Assembly: GCF_003369915.1 (NCBI RefSeq)
Contig: NC_046673.1
Location: forward strand, 12,136,001-12,200,000
DNA from: Drosophila miranda
Lineage: Eukaryota; Arthropoda; Insecta; Diptera; Drosophilidae
DNA: 64,000 bases
Direction of reading: 5' to 3'
Part shown: positions 36,719 through 47,616 of the stretch, piece by piece
Numbering within the stretch: the stretch's first letter is position 1
Layout of the letters: each line of letters begins with the position of its first letter
Notes under the pieces: model-generated
The model's input: only the letters and a program-made list of their open reading frames with translations
The model's database searches: none
Told to the model about the DNA's origin: nothing
Program-made: the position numbers and the translations under genes

Positions 36719-38716
36719 AGAAAAATCCAAACCCACACAAACACAGGCGCACACACAGAGGGTGAGCGAGCGAGCGAGTGAGCGAGAGAGCACCGCGGTC
36801 GAAACGAAACGAGGGCATCAGCGGGAGGCATGGAGTGTGGCGAGGTGCGGTGGAATGGGCTGGCCAGCGCAGCAGCGGCAGCAGCAGAAAACGTCTACGT
36901 TGGCGTCAAAGCTGGCGTTGTCGGCGTCGCACTGCGCTCTCTGTGGACCCCAGGGGTTAGGGGCCCTGTTGCGGGGGCGGGAGCGGGGGGCCTGGTATCT
37001 TAGGTTGAGAAATCGTTCGGAAAAAAAGCGAAGCGCAAAGCAAAAGCAAAATTCCATTTAGATTATATGCTGCTGCGGCTGCTTCTGCTGCGCTGCTTCT
37101 TCTTTCCTTTTGGTGGTGTTGGCGCTTTTGACGAACGCGTCGGCGGTGCGACGGTGCGACGGTTGGGAGGTGTTACAATACAGACACACAAGTACCACGT
37201 GTGCATGTGTGAGTGCATCGCCGCCACCGCTGACGCTGACGACGACGGCGATAGACTTGAGCGTGTGCATTGCCAGACCGTCCGGCGCGCCACAACCGCC
37301 ACATAACGTCATCGCCAGTTGGGACAGTGGCAGAGGCGGAGGCGTAGGCATTGGCAGAGGCAGAGGCGTAGTAGATGCAAACAAATGCAGTTCAACAAGG
37401 AGGGTGTCGCCGGTTGATTCTGATCATCAATACGTATACATATGCATTTTAAAATTATATTAAAAAGCCCTCAAGGGTTCGAAAATACAAGCCCCCTTTG
37501 CTAGAGAAACTAACCCCGCCAGTGACAATGACTTCGATTCGAGTACGAATTTTATCGCCCACGATTTCGGTTGTTTTTATTCTACTGTTTGCTTTCGATA
37601 CCCTGTCATGCACTTACACACACACACATGCACAAGAGGTACTTGAGTTCTATGGATGCACCGCTCCTCCTCCTCCACTTCTTCCCCAGCCCGCAATCGA
37701 AAAATGTCGCTTTTCCGAATACTTTTCGGCTTTGGAACATTTTCTGGGAGTACTCGTACTTTTATGAACTTAATTTGTAAGGCCAACAATCAAATCAATA
37801 CATTATATCGATCATTATACATTAATTCATTCATTCAACCACAAAATCCTGTCCTATCTGTAGAGTCCTGGATACGGATAATGAGAGTACTATAGAATTA
37901 GTTTTTAAATGTGTGTTCTTAGAGATCCTCAAAATTCCAATCTTAAAGTTGATCAAATTTGAATCTGGGAATCGGAATCCTATTGGAAGGCTGAATGAAT
38001 TTTGATTTGGGGCTGCAACCTGATCCTTAGCAAAACTAAGCTCTGCCCTGTTCATGCCACATTCCTTCCCCACGAAGCAGAAGGATTATCAATCAAATTC
38101 CCCAAACCCTTCCCCTCTCTCTCTCTCGGTCTCTCTGTCTCCTCCTCTTTTCCTTCCAAGATGTGTCAAATTCCATCATTTTCAGAAGCGGATATGTCCA
38201 GACAGTGGGTTGGAGCTTGTGTTTGGGGATAAATCAAGTCTCTGGGTTGGATATGGCATCGTATACCTCTCGTCAGTGTGCGGCTGCTGCAGTCAAACTG
38301 TACTAAAGATAGAACTGAACACGTTCTTACTGCCGCACACACAGATACACACTCACACAGAGGAACGCACACAAGAACAGACACAGACAGAGAGAGAGAG
38401 AGAGAGAAAGAGAGAGGGACAGAGGCAAAGACCATACAGGAAACGCGGACACCAATGGACAGTGGAACCAAAGGCACAGATAGACGGACAGACGGCGGGC
38501 GGACATAGCATAAGTGCATGCGGCCTCTGAAACTTAACACTCTTCTGGCTCTGTCTCTGGCTGTGAATATTAAAATACCCACTTAAGGCGCAACAACAGC
38601 CGGAGGAACAGAAACAGCAACAGCTCACAGCAGAAGAAGTAACTAGAATTATACTAAGTAGTCGTCTGTCTACCCTACCCACACATATGGAGACCAAATC
38701 GAAATGATCAGACTTT

Positions 38717-38732
38717 GGCGCCCTTAAGTCTG
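38717..38732 (+). promoter_or_regulatory. Perfect Dpp silencer element with a second GTCTG half-site
   Basis: GGCGCC-CTTAA-GTCTG is an exact match. A CAGAC half-site in the other orientation begins eight bases before GGCGCC (38709-38713), so the Mad half-site is flanked by Medea-type half-sites on both sides at unequal spacing. It is 2.6 kb upstream of unc-119. Confidence 0.55.
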
Positions 38733-39551
38733 GGTTGGAAATGGGATAGGGCTCTTGAACCCAGTAGAAGCAAGAGAAGCAAGACCAGATCCTATAGCTG
38801 CAACCACTCGACTGGCGCTCACCCGAGACACTTGAGTGGCCTGCAGGGGAGGGAAGGGAAGAAAGGGAAGCCTGTGTTGGGACTTGGGTAATCTTCATGG
38901 ACATTAACTAATTGCCAGCCACAATTGGGATGGGCCTCGTTTCAAGTGCATCCGGCTGCTGTTGCTGCAGTGGATATTGCAGGGGAATATGCTCATACAA
39001 ATTATATGCATATGAGAAAATGGAAATATATTTAAATGATTGTCATGCAAATATTAAGGATCCATTGAATGCGTTTGAATTTAATTTAAGTTTTTGAAAC
39101 CACAAAAAGCGCTAGTATGGAAAATTTTAAGTGTATTCGTATATTTGGTAACATATTGGGGGAGGTTTGAGGAAATAAGATAATACTCATTCAAAACTTA
39201 AACATTTTAAAATTTAACGAATCAAGTTCAAATTCTAGTTGCAGCGCGCCAAGAGTGTAACCACTCACCACAGGCTCATACGCAGAGCTGCATTCAACTA
39301 TCGGCCATTGAAGTTGGCGATACTTTATGGTTGAGGTAGCAAAAAGTAGGGACTATGCAACATTTTCTTATAATATTTACTTGTTACATATATTACAATC
39401 AATAATTGTAGACAAATGCAAGCAAATAAAAAATGTATTTCATCAATATATTTAATCTAATTTTTGAAAATATTTCGAAAAAAATATCCTTGTCCCTCCT
39501 TTCAAACAATTCCACTTTGGCGCGCAGCTCTAGCGATTATCCAGTCGATAG

Positions 39552-39559
39552 TATCGATA
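39552..39559. promoter_or_regulatory. DRE motif (DREF binding site)
   Basis: TATCGATA is the palindromic core of the DNA-replication-related element found in housekeeping promoters. It lies 210 bases before the ATG of the interrupted ORF at 39770, so it may mark that gene's promoter. Confidence 0.45.
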
Positions 39560-39769
39560 GCCCAACTGCTCTTTTTGAATCGGTTAGAATCGGTATACTC
39601 CATTGCGAAGCACTCATGTTTGATGCTATAATCTTTTTTGTTTAAAGCATTTTTTATAAAAAATACTATAAAAGAAGTTCTTATTTCTGCTATTTCTGCG
39701 GATTAACTCAACTTGGTCACCTGTTTAAATTAAGTGGGCTAAATTCGTTTTTATCGGTATATTTAAAAA

Positions 39770-40348
39770 ATGAGGATAGAATATCCACTGCAAGAATATC
39801 CGTGCAAGTCTCGACGGGCATTGATGACTGGATGAGAATTTGGTCGAATACTTTGGTCCAGTCACCTATCGCTTTCCCCTTTTGTTCCACTTACTTATAA
39901 TCCGCTAGCACAGAGAAAGGGTTCAAATGCCTCAAACAGCGTCTCCCTTCCAAAAGATCCGCCTATTGGCGAGCATGAGGAGATCATGGACGTCCAGACG
40001 CCAAAAGACCGAAAAAAGCAGTTTTTCAACCAGCAACAGGTCATGCTCGACCGAAAGAGAGCTCACAGAGGTCAAAAGAATCTTTCGTCAGAGCAGGAGC
40101 AGCGCGAAAAAGAGCGGCAAAAGGTTAAAGCCAAAAACGCGAATGGATGGATCAAGGCACACACCGACGAGATGTACGTGATCAAAGACTTATCATCAGG
40201 TTCACCGGTGTCCCTCTGGGAAAGACCATTAGGTGTTAGCTGTAGATCAAAGATTGTCTCTCGAGTGATGAAACGAACCTTGCGAACATGGGATGACTTA
40301 TTTTTCAACGCTGGAGCTCTTTCATGGAGATTCGCTTGTGGCGTGTAA
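39770..40348 (+). pseudogene. Unidentified 193-codon reading frame with one in-frame TGA
   Basis: From the ATG at 39770 one frame stays open to 40348 apart from a single TGA at 39833 (codon 22). The downstream part is strongly protein-like: a hydrophobic/Pro segment, then a charged region (PKDRKKQFFNQQQVMLDRKR, later SSEQEQREKERQKVKAKNA) predicted as helix or coiled coil. I do not recognise the family. The frame after the TGA contains ATGs only from 39986 on. Options are a recently broken gene, a first coding exon misread as continuous (the sequence around 39912, CTAGCACAG, could be an acceptor), or TGA readthrough; the next base, G, is not the leaky C context. A DRE motif sits upstream, supporting a former or present promoter. 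Confidence 0.4.
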
Positions 40349-40660
40349 CCTGCTCGTAGCCTGGTAGCTGGTAACCTAGCCATTCGAGGAGCTGCTGCTT
40401 CAGAGGATCTCAGCCTCCTTTAGTTTGCCGCACAAGTTACCGCTTTTAGCAACAAAGTTTTTAACCATTTCTTTTCCACTTCGTTAAAAAAAAGAAACAA
40501 ATCCCGCTTATTTTGTTTCTTTAACTTTAAGTAGAAAACGAACGGAAAAAGCCTTTTTATTGGATTTTTGAATTCGGTTATTGAGCTAAAAACAGCTGAG
40601 AAAAACCTTTTATCGATTTCAGATTTCAGTATTTCATTGCATGGTGTGTATATTTGTATA

Positions 40661-40671
40661 CGGTCACACTG
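40661..40671 (+). promoter_or_regulatory. Ohler motif 1 (M1BP) promoter element of unc-119
   Basis: CGGTCACACTG matches the core-promoter motif YGGTCACACTR in the sense orientation for unc-119, which begins coding 670 bases downstream. A plausible 5'UTR intron follows (donor GTGAGTATT at 41087, acceptor GCTGCTGCAG at 41185). Transcription probably starts close to this motif. Confidence 0.55.
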
Positions 40672-41336
40672 CTGCTCACGCATACTAGATAAAACTGGAG
40701 ACAACAGAAGTTTGGTTTTTTTAAATAGGAGAGAATGTCTCGAATTTAAACAAAACTAGATAGCTTAATGTGATCATATGCAATGGATATGTTTCTCCAC
40801 AATAGTTAAAACTTAATCCAGCAGCCACGCGGCAGCCGAAGAAGCAGGATCTGAAGCAACTCAAAAGCAACAGCAGCAACACCACAAAGAAAGGAAAACA
40901 TCCACACACACACACACACATATCCACCGAGTCTTGCATGTACACACACACCCACACATCGCGGAAGAGCAAAGGAAAAACAAACACAAGCACATAGAAC
41001 AGAGCTTTTCCAGAAATTGGGTCGCGTTTTTGTGTTGTTGTTTTTGGCAAATGTTATGGCAACTCTCGATGCGTGTATATGTGTTGGTGAGTATTCGCTC
41101 ACCCCTGCGTGCAGCCAGGGGTTAATTGTCCACTAATTAATGCAGTTTTCGCCCCCTCTCTAATCGACTGTTGTTGCTGCTGCAGTTTGAGCGTTGCCCC
41201 GCCGGAGCAAAGAGCGCACAGTAGGAGCGACCCCAGGAGCAGAGCAAACCCCAGCCATTCCAGCAAAAGGAGACCATCCAGTAGACCTTAGCCGCAGCCA
41301 CAGCCTCACAGTCGATCCATCCAGCCACGTCCAGCC

Positions 41337-42426
41337 ATGAGTGTCGTGGGCAAGCAATTGAATCCAGTGCAGTCTTCCTCCGCCAGCACCGCCTCTGCTT
41401 CTGCGTCTGCCAGCACTGCTGCGGCGGCCGCCTCCGTCTCCGCCCCGGGCAGCGGTGATGGCAACGGCAGCAGCGGGGGGCCGATGGGAGCTGGAGCTGC
41501 TGCTAATGTTGGCGGAGTCGGTGCCGAGGGCAAGCGCAAGGAGGAGTCCAACGTCAGTCCCGAAGAGGTGCTGCACCTCACCAAGATCACGGACGACTAC
41601 CTCTGCTCGGCCAATGCCAATGTGTTCGAAATAGACTTTACACGCTTCAAAATACGCGATCTGGAGAGCGGTGCCGTGCTCTTTGAGATCGCCAAGCCAC
41701 CCAGCGAGCAATTTCCGGACGGTTTGTCCGTGGAGGAGACAATGCTGGCCGCCGCTGAGGAGCTATCGCTTGACGACACTGCCGACCCCAATGCCGGACG
41801 CTATGTACGCTATCAGTTTACTCCGGCATTTCTCAACCTAAAAACTGTGGGCGCCACGTAAGTGTCACCCCATATACATATATATGTACATATAGGTGTC
41901 TATCATGGCTGCTAACCTTTGTTCCTTCCCCAGGGTGGAGTTCACTGTGGGCAGTCAGCCAGTGAACAATTTTCGGATGATAGAGCGCCACTTCTTCCGT
42001 GATCGCCTGCTGAAAACCTTTGACTTTGAGTTTGGCTACTGCATTCCGTATTCGAAGAACACTTGCGAGCACATCTACGAGTTTCCTAATCTTCCACCCG
42101 ACCTAGGTAGGCAGTGGGGCGCCACTTTACATACATAAGTGCAGGCGCAGCAATGGGCTGCTGCCAAAAAAAAGGAAAAAGAGCTGAAATCTCTCCCTTC
42201 TCTCTGTGTTTGTGGGTCAAGGCTACAACATAGAGGAAGGCCCGACCTATAGGGCGTGGAACTGCACTTCTAACTCTCTCTCTCTCTTTCTCTACCTGTG
42301 ATTGCAGTTGCTGAAATGATATCGAGCCCCTTTGAGACGCGCTCGGACAGCTTTTACTTTGTGGAGAATCGTCTTGTCATGCACAACAAGGCCGACTACG
42401 CCTACGATGGCGGCATTATCGTCTAA
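41337..42426 (+). CDS. unc-119: unc-119, lipid-binding chaperone of myristoylated proteins
   Basis: Three exons (41337-41857, 41934-42106, 42308-42426) encode 270 residues. UNC-119 proteins have a PDE-delta-like beta sandwich that binds N-myristoylated cargo and delivers it to membranes and cilia; the fly gene acts in the nervous system. The first 60 residues are a low-complexity Ala/Ser/Gly leader, as in other family members. The conserved domain follows: [76 protein letters not shown] and the C-terminal block [20 protein letters not shown]. Both introns have clean GT-AG borders and preserve the frame. The ATG at 41337 is the first in frame and opens directly onto the usual leader. Confidence 0.97.
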
Positions 42427-43638
42427 ACAAACTACAAACCAAAAGCCACAAGCAAAACAAAAGCACAAAATACAAAAAATGAACAAAGAGAGAGAACTAG
42501 AGCAAAACTAATAACTAAACAAACAAAGCAAAATGAAAAAAAGAAAGAACTAAGAAAAGCTGTGAGACAAAATCAATGACTTTCTCTCACACACTCAAAC
42601 ACACAAAACACCTCTCATGTACACATACCACACACACACACACACCCACAAACACACCCACAAACACACATCAAATTGAAGACATTATCAAAACCATTTT
42701 AGCCTTAGCACAAAAGTTTATACCCACCATTCCTGTTTGATGTTTGATGTATTGTAAACACTCCACCACTCCAAGAACACATCACACGACACCCACACCC
42801 ACAGCCACACCATCTCGCACGCAGAACTGTGTTCATTTATGGATAATTTGTAACCTTTTGACTATATTATTTGTAACTGCAATGTGATTTCCCCCTAATT
42901 TACATGTATTTATTCTTAGTTTGTAAGTAAAAACCACATACAAAAACAAAACAAAACAAAACCCACATATACACACGTATACACGTATATATTATATGCT
43001 TACACAAACACGGATAAACCCAAAAACAACAAAACAAATTCGAACACTTGCCTTGCTGTCAATTTTTTTGTATGCAGCAGACGGGATACGGATTCTATCC
43101 AAGCTTCTTCATGGCATTCGTTTCGTGTCTGTGTAATGTATATTTTTTAACAACAAGAAAAAACGAAAACAAACAAACAAAAACATACAATCGAACTATA
43201 CTTATGGAGAAAACGGAAAATCTGATCTGAAAATCATAATCCGAACAAGAATGAGAAATTAAATTACATTTTAAATGTAACAAAAAATAACCAGAAATTG
43301 GATGGAATTCTTTGATTAGTAAAGGGAACACCTGTTCTGTGAAATAAGGTCTTCATCCATCATGATTACATAACTTATTACGATTAGGAAGCATTTAGCT
43401 GAGGCTCTGATGCTATCAAAAAATTGTCAAGGCACTAGGCCAACGATGCGACCCTCAGTCCGACTGGACTTTGTCCCATCCATCTCTGCACTCAAAATTC
43501 CCTTCCAGTAATTAGAATTGAATTCTAATTATGTGCCCTAAACTGATAAAAATAGTTTTTGAATAAGGTAAGGTATGGTGGGATTAGACAGAAGGAAGCG
43601 TATCCGAAGGCGTAGTCTTGGAGTCTATCAATTTTGCA
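42427..43638 (+). other. unc-119 3'UTR and flank up to the hAT-like insertion
   Basis: CA- and AAAC-rich sequence (42430-43260) typical of a long Drosophila 3'UTR, followed by unique sequence. I saw no canonical AATAAA close to the stop codon and no gene. Confidence 0.6.
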
Positions 43639-43646
43639 ATGGAAGC

Positions 43647-44105
43647 TAGTGTTGGGTAAACATTGCTCATTTTGGGGAACATGTTCACTTGTTCTTTTTT
43701 AGTAAGTGAGTCAACTCACTCATATTGCTCACTTGTTCACCTGATTGCTCAGTTGCTCATTGCTCACTTAGATTGCTCAGTTTTTACTATTTCACTATAC
43801 TTTCGAAGTATCGAATATACTTTGAATTGAGCGACATACTGAATTTTCAAAAGAATAAACAGTTTTGCCGGTAATACAAAAAGTGTGAAGTAAAAGCAAA
43901 TATGAGCAACAACTGCCAGAACGAAAAATGCCCTTTGAGGAGCAAAATTGCGCAAAAAGTGAGTAGAGAACAAGTGACCAACAAAGAACAAGTGAGCAAA
44001 AAAGAACAAGTGAACAATAAAGAACAGCTTGGAAGGAACATGTTCAGTTGCTCACTTAAGTGAACAACACTTTTTTGTTCACTCACTCATGAGCAACACA
44101 ACACT
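43647..44105 (+). mobile_element. hAT-like short non-autonomous element, complete copy
   Basis: About 459 bases from TAGTGTTGGG to CAACACAACACT, filled with TTGCTCACTTGTTCAC-type and AAAGAACAAGTGA-type repeats that are near reverse complements, so the whole element could fold back. Its last 87 bases (44019-44105) match 52606-52692 at 84 of 87 positions. The base after its right end is T, not the expected A, and no ATGGAAGC follows, so the right end is not in its original target context. Confidence 0.7.
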
Positions 44106-44367
44106 TGTTAGAATGTAAAATCTGTTGTATCGATCAATCCATCACTGCGTACATTGTTCAATATTGTTTATAATTTTTGATAAATTCGTTATGAAAATTT
44201 GTTTTTTGGTAGCACTGCACGAATAATTAATTGGGATTAATTTCATTGATTTTCGGTGTGACTTGAAACCGGAACGAACAGAACTTGTTTAACTGCATTA
44301 TAGTGCAGCAATACGCAATCAGTTGCAATCAGTTAGTTGCTTTTTCACGCATCAGAAAGTCTCAGAC
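44106..44367 (+). other. 5' flank of the Argonaute2 paralogue
   Basis: AT-rich sequence between the hAT-like end and the first ATG of the Argonaute2 copy. It presumably contains the copied promoter or 5'UTR of that gene. TTGCAATCAGTTAG-type short repeats occur near 44320-44340. No clear core motif was seen. Confidence 0.4.
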
Positions 44368-47279
44368 ATGGGAAAGAAAAATAGTAAGAATACTAATAAA
44401 TTGCATTATTTAGGTAATGTACTCCATCGTATTTCATTAAAATCTTAGAATATAAGGAGGCTGAGAAGCCTGGGCCCCCTGCAGCACAGCCACAACAACA
44501 GCAAGGTAAGTGAAATGCACTACAAATGTACTACAAAAAATCTTCTAGCATCTTCTGTATGTATATGTTGTATGTACATACATATGTATATATAATATGT
44601 AACGTCCATTCCTCCGATAAGCATTGTAAATACATATGTACATACATACGGGGGAATCACGAAATTCGCCGAGCCTCTGATGAAATCAATTTGGTGTGGG
44701 CTGACATGTGCACGAAAGATTTCACTCCTTTGTTTAGTGGAAAACACTAGATTTTAATATTTTTCTTGTTTTCCACTAAAATTATGAGCAGCTGCTGGTG
44801 CACCGGGTGCTCAGAACAGACCCACTCAACCCGCTAGACCCCCAGCCACTCCCACTCCATCCACAAGCTCCGCCGCTTCTGGGTCCCAACTACAGCAGGG
44901 AGGATGGCGAACACAGGACAGTCACCAGCAGCGCTCTCAGGCCGGGCAAGGCTGGGGCGGACAACAAAAGGGACCGCGGCAGCCAGGAGGCAGTCAACAG
45001 AGAGGACCGCAGCAGCAAGGAGGCGGACAACAGAGAGGACCACCCCAAAAGCAGGGTGGCGCGGCTCTGCCGCCTCTCCCAGCAGGCACCATGAAGCGTG
45101 GAACTTTGGGAAAACCAGGTCAAGTATCTGTCAATTACCTCGACGTTAACTTGGACAAAATGCCAGCTGTGGCCTACCACTACGATGTGAAGATCACGCC
45201 AGAGCGTCCTAAGAAGTTCTATCGTCAGGCTTTTGATCAGTACAGAGTTGAACACTTGGGCGGTGCGATTGCCGCATTTGATGGACGTGCATCGGCCTAC
45301 TCAGCTGTGAAGCTAAAATGCAGCTCCCAGGGCCAAGAAGTGAAAGTAAGTGCTGTTGTGTATTTCGCCGAGCTTGAGGAACCTTTGAAGTGAATATTGC
45401 TTTCTTGCCGTCCAGATATTAGATCGCCACGGCCGTACTCTGACTTATACTCTGGAACTCAAGGAGACATACTCTGCTTGCATGTTGGGCCGCCGTTGAA
45501 AAACATTTATTTGCCTATCGAACTATGTCGCATTGAGGATGGGCAGGCCCTGAATGTGAGTTCAACAAGTTCCTTTCACTGCAAATAATTTCCTGATTTG
45601 ATTTCTTTACATCGCATTGCAGCGCAAGGATGGAGCTAATCAGGTGGCGGCCATGATTAAGTATGCTGCCACTTCCACCAACGAGAGGAAGGCCAAGATC
45701 ATCCACTTGCTCGAATATTTCAAACACAACTTAGATCCGACCATCAGCCACTTTGGCATTCGCTTGGAAAACGACTTCATTGTGGTGAATACACGCACCC
45801 TCAATGCGCCTCAGGTTGAGTATAAGAATAACAATTTGGCTTCAGTGAGGAACGGTTCGTGGCGCATGGATCGCATGCAATTCTATGACCCCAAGCCAAA
45901 GCTACATAAATGGGCTATACTCTACGGTAAGATTCACTACATGAGTGTGGTCGATTTTCAGCGCATGGTAAGTTGTGCACGGCTGGAAGCAGAATTTCAC
46001 TCAGATCCTGACTAATTTTCTTTGCAGATAATTGAGCTGAGTGGCACCGTCAATGTGTGCCTGAATGGCAACGCCGAGATACGGAATTACAGGGATGAGC
46101 GTGAACTGGATTCTCATTTCCTTGATTTGAAAAAAAATAAATTTGATTTGGTGTTCGTTATTATACCAAATTCCGGGTCCGTTTATGATGTCGTGAAGCA
46201 AAAGACTGAGCTGGAGCATGGAATTCTCACACAATGCATCAAGGAGAACACAGTCCTGCGTAAATGTAACCTGCAGTGTATTGGCAACATTATGCTTAAG
46301 GTCAATTCCAAGCTAAACGGCATCAATCATAAGCTAAAAGAATGGCCCCCGCTGTCTGCTAAAGAATGCGATGTTCTTGGGTGCTGATGTAACTCATCCA
46401 TCGCCAGATCAGCGTGAGATCCCCAGTGTGGTGGGTGTTGCCGCCTCCCATGATCCATTCGGGGCTTCATATAACATGCAATATCGCTTGCAACGCTCGA
46501 CCTTGGAGGAGATAGAGGACATGGAGTCGATAACTCTTGAGCACTTGCGTGTCTATCATCAGTTCCGGAAATCCTATCCCGAGCACATTGTCTATTATCG
46601 TGATGGCGTGAGCGATGGTCAGTTTCCCAAGATCAAGAATGAAGAGTTGAGGGGAATTTCTGCGGCCTGCAGCGAGGTAAGTTGAAGTCTTGCCTCCCGA
46701 AGCCTCATCATTTTCGATCGCTAATCTCCCTTCGTCTCCTATCAGATGCGCATTAATCCCAAGATTTGCTGCGTCATCGTAGTTAAGCGGCATCATACAC
46801 GCTTCTTTCCGAACGGAACTCCATCGCAATACAACAAGTTTAACAATGTAGATCCGGGAACGGTCGTCGATCGCACCATTGTCCATCCCAATGAGATGCA
46901 GTTCTTCATGGTCAGCCATCAGTCGATTCAGGGGACGGCCAGGCCGACGCGTTACAATGTGATTGAGAATACGGGCAACTTGGATATAGACTTACTGCAG
47001 CAATTAATATACAATCTTTTTCACATGTTTTCCCGTTGCAACCGCGCAGTGTCTAATCCGGCTCCGGCATATTTGGCACATTTGGCTGCGGCACGTGGAC
47101 GTGTCTATCTCACTGGGTGCGATATTAATGTTATTATTGTTACGTATATTCGTTCTGACGGTACATATCTTGACTGCTTCTCTTACAGCTGCACCAAGTT
47201 CCGCACTCCAAAGGAGGAATACGCAAAGCGGTTGATTGTTCCAGAGTTCCTGAAAACGAACCCCATGTATTTCGTGTAG
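44368..47279 (+). pseudogene. AGO2: Argonaute2 paralogue lacking the PAZ domain, with two frameshifts
   Basis: Eight exons are recognisable: 44368-44383, 44449-44505, 44792-45345, 45416-45555, 45623-45967, 46028-46676, 46746-47116 and 47189-47279. Argonaute2 is the siRNA-guided slicer of antiviral and transposon RNAi. The Gln/Gly-rich N-terminus and N domain (KRGTLGKPGQVSVNYLDVNL) are intact, as are MID and PIWI, with catalytic residues in GADVTHP, YYRDGVSDGQF and AYLAHLAAARGR. The C-terminus NPMYFV is the normal end. In exon 4, KET is followed within a few bases by LHVGPPLKNIYLPIEL, so the linker and whole PAZ domain (about 190 residues) are deleted with a frame change. A second frameshift is an extra C in the C5 run at 46346-46350, which could be a sequencing error. 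Introns are kept, so the copy is DNA-mediated, not retroposed. Confidence 0.85.
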
Positions 47280-47469
47280 GCAGAACAGTAAATACGGTTA
47301 CAGTTACCCTTTTGCCAATAAGAATTTAATTCAAACATCATTATTCTTTATTAATTTTTTATTTTATCACATTTCTTGAACCATAATCGTATATATCATA
47401 TGTAAAGGGCACACTCTACTGCTTTCATTAGGAGCTTCGATGTGAATGACGTCTTTAGTGGCTCTCCAG
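47280..47469 (+). other. Argonaute2 3' flank joined to CrebA intron end
   Basis: The short AT-rich 3' flank of the Argonaute2 copy (AAGAATTTAATTC, then TTATTAATTTTTTATTTTATC) leads into a splice-acceptor-like GCTCTCCAG just before the CrebA-like exon. A deletion junction between the two source genes should lie here. Confidence 0.4.
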
Positions 47470-47616
47470 CTGGAGAGGCGCGTGGAAATTCTTGTCACTG
47501 AGAATCACGACTACAAGGAGCGCCTCGAGTCGCTGGAGGAGACCAATGCCAATCTACTTAGTCAGCTGCACAAATTGCAGGCCCTAGTTGGCAAGCACAA
47601 TGTGAAAAAGTCCTAG
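47470..47616 (+). pseudogene. CrebA: Last exon of CrebA (bZIP leucine zipper) as a fragment
   Basis: An open segment of 48 codons plus TAG encodes LERRVEILVTENHDYKERLE followed by SLEETNANLLSQLHKLQALV and the end KHNVKKS, a leucine zipper with heptad leucines. This is the C-terminus of CrebA, the CREB3-family activator of secretory-pathway genes. The basic DNA-binding region and everything before it are missing. Homology starts right after an acceptor-like CTCTCCAG, so the copy contains intron sequence and came by DNA duplication. An ATG at 47443 is in frame but would give a zipper without a DNA-binding region. Identification is from memory of the family; the frame itself is undamaged. Confidence 0.75.

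Larger units (their letters stand above)
29300..39551. other. Distal brk to unc-119 gene desert
   Basis: Ten kilobases without a gene I can support. The content is mostly AT-rich unique sequence (31000-32400), moderate-GC stretches (32400-33900, 36600-37400) and CATA/TGTA short repeats (35400-36600). An imperfect repeat of AAGGATCTTCCTTGGA-like units lies near 30095-30190. Two perfect silencer elements lie at 36703 and 38717. Open frames in the 32.4-33.8 kb stretch have no recognisable domains and overlap on both strands. Confidence 0.6.

Noticed and set aside
37273..37288. Another silencer-like site (CAGAC-CGTCC-GGCGCG)
   Set aside because: The last base of the Mad half-site is wrong; counted as a near miss only.
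41160..41711. 183-codon minus-strand open frame over unc-119 exon 1
   Set aside because: It is antisense to the low-complexity Ala/Ser leader of unc-119 and has no independent support.
45397..45588. Independent small gene around the Argonaute2 PAZ deletion
   Set aside because: The open frame is the post-PAZ linker of Argonaute2 read in its shifted frame plus intron sequence, not a separate gene.
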